A DNA stretch of 64,000 nt from an uncultured Bacillota bacterium (lineage in GTDB: Bacteria > Bacillota > Clostridia > Lachnospirales > CAG-274): the NCBI GenBank assembly GCA_958426775.1, contig CATZZP010000005.1, positions 1-64,000 of the forward strand, in the 5' to 3' direction. Under the pieces are notes generated by a model that worked only from the letters and a program-made list of their open reading frames with translations, was not told the origin of the DNA and did no database searches. Within the stretch, counting starts at the first letter, position 1. Every line of letters starts with the position of its first letter. The translations under genes were made by a program, and so were the position numbers. This document shows, one piece after another, positions 59,700 through 64,000 of the stretch.

Positions 59700-60148
59700 T
59701 GCGTGCAGTACTTCAAAGAGTATCAAGGGCTAAGGTTACGGTAGATAATAGGGTTGTAGGCGAAATAGGCAGAGGTATATTGCTTCTTGCAGGCATGGAC
59801 AGCGGGGACAATGCCTCTGACTATAAATACATCCTTGATAAAAGCGTAAACCTTAGAATTTTTGAGGACGAAAAGGATAAAATGAACCTGTCAGCCACAG
59901 ATTTAGGCTTAGGGCTTTTAATAATACCAAACTTTACCGTTTATGCTGATGCAAGACACGGCAGACGACCCAGCTTTGCCATGGGTGCCAAGCCTGAGGA
60001 GGCAAAGGTTACCTTTGGTGAGTTTGTGAGCTATGCAAAGGCTAACTTTCCTGTTGTGGAAAGCGGTATTTTTCAGGCAGATATGAAGGTGGAGCTTGTA
60101 AATGACGGTCCCGTAACTATTCTGCTTGACAGTGACAAAATGTTTTAA
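59699..60148 (+). CDS. dtd: D-aminoacyl-tRNA deacylase
   Basis: Hydrolyses D-aminoacyl-tRNAs (and Gly-tRNA(Ala)) to protect translation. 149 residues, MRAVLQRVSRAKVTVD at the start, the substrate-binding motif appearing as IPNFTVYADARHGRRPSF (Asn where Ser-Gln-Phe-Thr is usual) and the cis-proline region NDGPVTILLDS. It shares ATGA-type overlap with relA, the common clostridial order. Confidence 0.95.
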   Translation: MRAVLQRVSRAKVTVDNRVVGEIGRGILLLAGMDSGDNASDYKYILDKSVNLRIFEDEKDKMNLSATDLGLGLLIIPNFTVYADARHGRRPSFAMGAKPEEAKVTFGEFVSYAKANFPVVESGIFQADMKVELVNDGPVTILLDSDKMF

Positions 60149-60180
60149 AGGGCGTGTCGCAAGGGTGACACCCCTGTTTT
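60148..60180 (+). terminator. Possible terminator or leader hairpin after dtd
   Basis: GGGCGTGTC (60150-60158) pairs with GACACCCC (60167-60174) with one bulge, followed by TGTTTT. The next gene's ribosome-binding site lies 7 bp on, so it may be leaky. Confidence 0.5.
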
Positions 60181-60201
60181 GCGTATAAGGAGGTGCCTAA
60201 A

Positions 60202-60822
60202 GTGCGTTTAAAATGCTTTTCCTCTCCGGATATGGGGGAAAACTGCTATCTTATAACAGGCGAAAATAAGGAGGCTGTTATTATTGACCCGGGTAATGTT
60301 GCCTTAAGGGTGCTAAAGTATATTAAAGATGAGGGCTTAAGTATAAAGGCTATACTTCAGACCCATTCCCATTTTGACCATATGTGTGCCGCTGATACAA
60401 TTAAGGTTGCAACAAATGCAGAGATATATATATCAGAGGCAGAGGCAGAGGTTGCCCATAATCCTAAGGCAAACTTAAGCGAGATTTTTGCAAGAGCTGT
60501 GGAATATAATTATGACAAAACTCTTAAAGAGGGGGATACCGTTGAATTTGGAGATACCTATTGTAAGGTAATTATGACCCCCGGTCATACTATAGGCGGC
60601 TGTTGCTATTACTTTGAGCAGGAGGGTGTGGTTTTTACGGGGGATACTCTGTTTTTCGGCAGTGTAGGCAGGTCTGACTTTCCCACAGGTGATAGTGAGC
60701 AATTAAGGAAAAGCATAATCGAAAAGCTTTTTGTATTGCCTGATGAAACTCAGGTTTTCAGCGGTCACGGTCAGACAAGCACCATAGGCTATGAAAAGAA
60801 ACACAACCAATATGTCTTTTAA
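60202..60822 (+). CDS. MBL-fold metallo-hydrolase (glyoxalase II-like)
   Basis: A 206-residue zinc hydrolase. Metal-binding motif QTHSHFDHMCA (HxHxDH) near residue 54, a His in TPGHTIGG, the bridging Asp in FTGDTLFFGSVGRSDFP, and the last His in FSGHGQTS. It is typical of the short glyoxalase II-like proteins that sit between dtd and hemZ in Clostridia. The GTG at 60202 is chosen because AAGGAGG lies 8 nt upstream; a GTG at 60193 overlaps that site. Substrate unknown, perhaps a thioester. Confidence 0.9.
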   Translation: MRLKCFSSPDMGENCYLITGENKEAVIIDPGNVALRVLKYIKDEGLSIKAILQTHSHFDHMCAADTIKVATNAEIYISEAEAEVAHNPKANLSEIFARAVEYNYDKTLKEGDTVEFGDTYCKVIMTPGHTIGGCCYYFEQEGVVFTGDTLFFGSVGRSDFPTGDSEQLRKSIIEKLFVLPDETQVFSGHGQTSTIGYEKKHNQYVF

Positions 60823-60833
60823 GGAAGATTGAT

Positions 60834-62264
60834 ATGAATTACATTTTAAATAATCATATATGGAGTGATGATATTGTATCAACCATTATGATGTTTTTTC
60901 CAAATGAAAAATATATACAGGTATTAAGTCCCGAAAAAATGACCCTTGTAAGTGAGCTTGAGGGCAACAAGGCAAGGGCGGTATTCTACAGGGACGGGGA
61001 TATTATAGGCAGTCACGAACTGGGAATTAACCCTTATGACGAAAAAAGCACCAGATACGGTTTGCGTATTTCAGCCTTTAAGTGCCTTATGTCGGTTAAA
61101 AAGGTTAAAATGCCTTGGGGTGCTTTAACAGGTGTACGTCCTGCTAAAATTGTATGGAATTTATGGGACCAGGGATGTAGTGATGAGGAGGTTTACAGGC
61201 ATTTAACCGAAAATTGCCTTGTAAGTGAGGAAAAGGCAAGGCTTTGTATTACCGTAGCCAAAAACGAAAGGGAGATTATAAAAAGAGGCTCAAGGGATAA
61301 AATTGGTCTTTATATAGGTATACCCTTTTGCCCTACACGCTGTCTTTACTGCTCTTTTACCTCATACCCTCTGAAGCAGTACGCCGATAGGGTGGATAAA
61401 TACCTTGACGCCCTTGAAAGGGAAATAGAGTTTGTAAGCGGCATAACCAAGGATAAAACCATTGAAAGTCTTTATATAGGCGGCGGTACACCCACCTCTC
61501 TTAATGAGGCTCAGCTTGACAGATTGCTGTATATGGTTAATAAATACTTTAAAGCACCTATGGAATATACTGTTGAGGCAGGCAGACCCGATACTATTAC
61601 AAGGCAGAAGCTTAAAAGCCTTAAGGAATATAATGTAGGCAGAATTTCCATAAATCCCCAGACCCTTAACGATAAAACTCTTAAGATTATAGGCAGGGAG
61701 CATACAACCCATATGTTTTTAAATGCCTTTGAAACGGCAAGAGAGGAAGGACATAAGCACATTAATACGGATATTATTTTAGGCTTGCCGGGAGAGGGTG
61801 AGGCAGAGGTTACCGCTACCATGGAGGGACTTGCTAAGCTTATGCCCGAAAGCATTACCGTACATACCCTTGCGGTAAAGAGAGCATCACGCCTTAAGGA
61901 AACCTTAGAGGAATATAATATGACGGACTTTGATGCTATGGAGGAAATGCTGGCTGTTTCGGCAGAGTATACCAAAAATATGGGTATGCACCCTTACTAT
62001 ATGTACCGTCAGAAAAATATGGTGGGCAATTTTGAAAATGTAGGCTACTGCAAGCCTCACTGCGAATGTGTCTACAACGTGCAGATTATGGAGGAAAAGC
62101 AGACTATATGGGCATTAGGTGCAGGCGGTTCAACTAAGCTTGTTGACCCTAAGACAGACAGAATAGAAAGAGTATTCAACGTAAAGAGCGTTGATGATTA
62201 TATAGCAAGGCTTGATGAAATGCTGGAGAGAAAAAAGGCGATTTTGGAGCTTTTTAAGGATTAA
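60834..62264 (+). CDS. hemZ: HemZ-type radical SAM coproporphyrinogen dehydrogenase
   Basis: A 476-residue oxygen-independent coproporphyrinogen III oxidase-like protein. The first 165 residues are the HemZ-specific domain (MPWGALTGVRPAKI near 101); the radical SAM core follows with CxxxCxxC in PFCPTRCLYCSFTSYP, then GGGTPTSLN and IILGLPGEGE. Whether clostridial HemZ makes heme intermediates or serves another radical reaction is not settled. It lies 11 bp behind the MBL hydrolase. Confidence 0.93.
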   Translation: MNYILNNHIWSDDIVSTIMMFFPNEKYIQVLSPEKMTLVSELEGNKARAVFYRDGDIIGSHELGINPYDEKSTRYGLRISAFKCLMSVKKVKMPWGALTGVRPAKIVWNLWDQGCSDEEVYRHLTENCLVSEEKARLCITVAKNEREIIKRGSRDKIGLYIGIPFCPTRCLYCSFTSYPLKQYADRVDKYLDALEREIEFVSGITKDKTIESLYIGGGTPTSLNEAQLDRLLYMVNKYFKAPMEYTVEAGRPDTITRQKLKSLKEYNVGRISINPQTLNDKTLKIIGREHTTHMFLNAFETAREEGHKHINTDIILGLPGEGEAEVTATMEGLAKLMPESITVHTLAVKRASRLKETLEEYNMTDFDAMEEMLAVSAEYTKNMGMHPYYMYRQKNMVGNFENVGYCKPHCECVYNVQIMEEKQTIWALGAGGSTKLVDPKTDRIERVFNVKSVDDYIARLDEMLERKKAILELFKD

Positions 62265-62267
62265 AGC

Positions 62268-62296
62268 TTGAAAAAACCCATAAAAGAGTATAATAT
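62268..62296 (+). promoter_or_regulatory. Sigma-A promoter of hisS-aspS
   Basis: TTGAAA (62268-62273), 17 bp, TAATAT (62291-62296), about 32 bp before the ATG. Confidence 0.65.
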
Positions 62297-62328
62297 ATAA
62301 ATGATTATGTCAGATAAGGAGTAATTTT

Positions 62329-63657
62329 ATGGCACAAAAGGTTAAACCAAGGACAATGCCCGGCTTTATGGAGCTTTTGCCTTCTGAGCAGATATTGTTT
62401 AATAAAATGTACGATACAATAAGAGAGGTTTATGAAAGCTTTGGCTTTTTGCCTTTAGATACACCTGTTTTAGAGCTTGCGGAGGTGTTGCTTGCAAAGG
62501 CAGGCGGTGAAACGGAAAAGCAAATTTACCGCTTTACAAAGGGCGATACGGATATGGCAATGCGTTTTGATTTAACAGTACCTCTTGCAAGGTACGTTGC
62601 ACAGCATGAGGGGGAGCTTACCTTCCCTTTTAAACGTTATCAGATTAGCAAGGTGTATAGAGGCGAGCGTCCTCAAAAGGGGCGTTTCAGAGAGTTTTAT
62701 CAATGTGATATTGATATTATAGGTAACGAGGAGCTTAGCCTTGTTTATGATGCGGAAATGCCTGCTGTTATCTACAATGTATTTAAAAGGCTTAACTTTG
62801 GTAAGTTTACAATAAGACTTAATAACCGTAAGGTGTTAAACGGATTTTTCGATTATTTAGGTCTTGGGGATAGTATTTCGGATATTTTAAGAGTAATTGA
62901 TAAGCTTGATAAAATAGGTACGGAAAAGGTCCTTGCAGAGCTTGCGGATTTAGGTGTAAGCTCTGATGCGGCTGATAAAATATTAGCCTTTATTACCTTA
63001 GACGGCACTACTGACGAAAAGCTTGCAAGGCTTGAGGCTATGGGTATTGAAAACCATACATTTGCCTTGGGTGTAAGTGAGCTTAAGCAGGTTGCAGATT
63101 ATATGCGTATGTTTGGTATAGAGGAGGATTATTTTGCACTTGATTTAACTATTGCAAGAGGCCTTGATTACTATACAGGTACCGTATATGAAACCGTGCT
63201 TGATGAGTATAGGTCACTGGGCAGTGTATGCTCAGGCGGTCGTTATGATAACCTTACAGAGTATTATACAAGCCGTAAAATGCCCGGTGTAGGTATATCA
63301 ATAGGTCTTACAAGACTGTTCTCAAAGCTTAAGGAGGCAGGACTTATAGGCTCAGACAGCAAGAGCCTTGTTAAGGTGCTTGTTGCTCCTATGGACTGCG
63401 ATATGAGCTATGCCTTAGGTGTTGCAAATACCCTTAGGGAAAACGGCATAAGCTCCGAGGTTTATTACTTAAATAAGGGCTTTAAGCATAAGATGAAGTA
63501 TGCGGACAAGCTTGGTATTCCTTTTGTTGCCGTTATAGGTACAGATGAGCAGGCAAAGGGCAGTGTTTCTATTAAAAATATGACAACGGGCGAGCAGGTA
63601 AATGTGAGCCTTGATGAAATGGTCAGTGAAATAAAAAAACAGATGGGAGAAAATTAA
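62329..63657 (+). CDS. hisS: Histidyl-tRNA synthetase
   Basis: Charges tRNA(His). 442 residues: class II core with motif 1 region (DTIREVYESFGFLPLDTPVLE), MRFDLTVPLARYV, motif 2 VYRGERPQKGRFREFYQCDIDIIG-type residues, the His-specific block FALDLTIARGLDYYTGTVYE, GGRYDNLTEYY, motif 3 GVGISIGLTRL and a C-terminal anticodon-binding domain (about 345-435). Followed after 1 bp by aspS, a conserved arrangement. Confidence 0.97.
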   Translation: MAQKVKPRTMPGFMELLPSEQILFNKMYDTIREVYESFGFLPLDTPVLELAEVLLAKAGGETEKQIYRFTKGDTDMAMRFDLTVPLARYVAQHEGELTFPFKRYQISKVYRGERPQKGRFREFYQCDIDIIGNEELSLVYDAEMPAVIYNVFKRLNFGKFTIRLNNRKVLNGFFDYLGLGDSISDILRVIDKLDKIGTEKVLAELADLGVSSDAADKILAFITLDGTTDEKLARLEAMGIENHTFALGVSELKQVADYMRMFGIEEDYFALDLTIARGLDYYTGTVYETVLDEYRSLGSVCSGGRYDNLTEYYTSRKMPGVGISIGLTRLFSKLKEAGLIGSDSKSLVKVLVAPMDCDMSYALGVANTLRENGISSEVYYLNKGFKHKMKYADKLGIPFVAVIGTDEQAKGSVSIKNMTTGEQVNVSLDEMVSEIKKQMGEN

Positions 63658-63658
63658 C

Positions 63659-64000
63659 ATGAGCGAATCTATGACAGGTCTTAAACGCAGCTGTCTTTGC
63701 GGTGAAGTCAGCGAGGCTATGATAGGCAGGGAGGTTACCCTTATGGGTTGGGTAAGCAGAAGAAGAGTGTTCAGCCACTTCTCTTTCATTCTCTTACGTG
63801 ACCGCAGCGGTATTGTACAGGTGGTAGTTGACGGTGACAACTCACCTGAGGATATTGTTAAAAAGGATAAGGAAATTAGAGGTGAGTATGTGCTTGCCGT
63901 AAAGGGTATCGTTCAGGCAAGAACAGAGGAAAATATTAACGCTAAAATGGCTACAGGTAAGGTAGAGGTAGCTGTAAGCGAGCTTAGAATTTTATCAGAG
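63659..64000 (+). CDS. aspS: Aspartyl-tRNA synthetase, 5' part
   Basis: The first 114 residues of AspRS; the gene runs off the right edge. The OB-fold anticodon-binding domain is visible (VTLMGWVSRRRVFSHFSFI, LRDRSGIVQVVVD, IRGEYVLAVKGIVQAR). The ATG at 63659-63661 begins one base after the hisS stop, with GGGAG in the end of hisS as ribosome-binding site. The usual GWV-RRRD-G motif reads VSRRRVFSH here, slightly divergent at the Asp-His-Gly position. Confidence 0.93.
   Translation, partial: MSESMTGLKRSCLCGEVSEAMIGREVTLMGWVSRRRVFSHFSFILLRDRSGIVQVVVDGDNSPEDIVKKDKEIRGEYVLAVKGIVQARTEENINAKMATGKVEVAVSELRILSE

Overview
The window reads as chromosome of a low-GC, Gram-positive, spore-forming anaerobe of the class Clostridia. 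Evidence: an alpha/beta small acid-soluble spore protein, a clostridial HemZ, DUF1836/NusG-II/Gx-transporter/ApbE genes, the UPF0237-UPF0210 pair, consensus sigma-A promoters and many intrinsic terminators. Two large secreted pectin enzymes carry type I dockerin repeats, and arabinose and xylose catabolic genes with dedicated repressors lie nearby. This fits a gut pectin/hemicellulose degrader with cellulosome-like assembly; genus cannot be fixed from the sequence alone.

Layout. 1-1.04 kb: frameshifted end of a secreted beta-sandwich protein. 1.2-4.0 kb: L-arabinose repressor and ribulokinase. 4.4 kb: C_GCAxxG_C_C protein. 5.2-9.3 kb: signal peptide + pectin methylesterase + GDSL rhamnogalacturonan acetylesterase + dockerin. 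9.5-14.2 kb: HxlR regulator, an MBL-like gene broken at a ten-T run, VanZ-like protein, LysR regulator, YbaK-type deacylase, ProB. 14.3-16.6 kb: LacI-type regulator and xylose isomerase. 16.9-18.3 kb: SASP and hydrolase. 18.3-21.3 kb: GT2/polytopic cell-surface glycosylation pair. 21.5-25.5 kb: YtrA-type GntR/ABC operon with a strong operator over its promoter. 25.8-32.7 kb: c-di-GMP phosphodiesterase, His-less HPr homologue, TruA, malic enzyme, YkvI-type permease, ACT/UPF0210 pair. 32.9-35.9 kb: dockerin pectate lyase. 36-39.9 kb: nitronate monooxygenase and the NusG-II/Gx/ApbE flavinylation operon. 40-43.6 kb: two lipoproteins behind a multi-hairpin leader, then SPFH, NAD-kinase-like and SHOCT-like genes. 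43.7-51.1 kb: LepB, DUF1858, HTH, two unknown membrane genes, MurA, FtsQ, FtsZ, D,D-carboxypeptidase. 51.25 kb: RNase P RNA. 51.6-54.4 kb: an AT-rich accessory island with an HNH nuclease overlapping a minimal nucleotidyltransferase, followed by decayed sequence including a GNAT pseudogene. 54.4-57.2 kb: thiSGHE. 57.4-64 kb: RelA/SpoT, Dtd, MBL hydrolase, HemZ, HisS, start of AspS.

How it fits together. The two dockerin enzymes deesterify and cleave pectin outside the cell; released arabinose and xylose would feed AraB and XylA under AraR-like and LacI-like control. The part between about 43 and 64 kb is mostly core housekeeping (cell wall, division, stringent response, tRNA charging) interrupted by one insertion next to rnpB. 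The most likely undescribed system is the HNH-nucleotidyltransferase cassette; the three back-to-back hairpins before the 40.2 kb lipoprotein, the SPFH/NAD-kinase-like operon and the TPP-aptamer-free thi leader are the next best leads. No tRNA, rRNA, CRISPR array, intact transposase or integrase was recognised.
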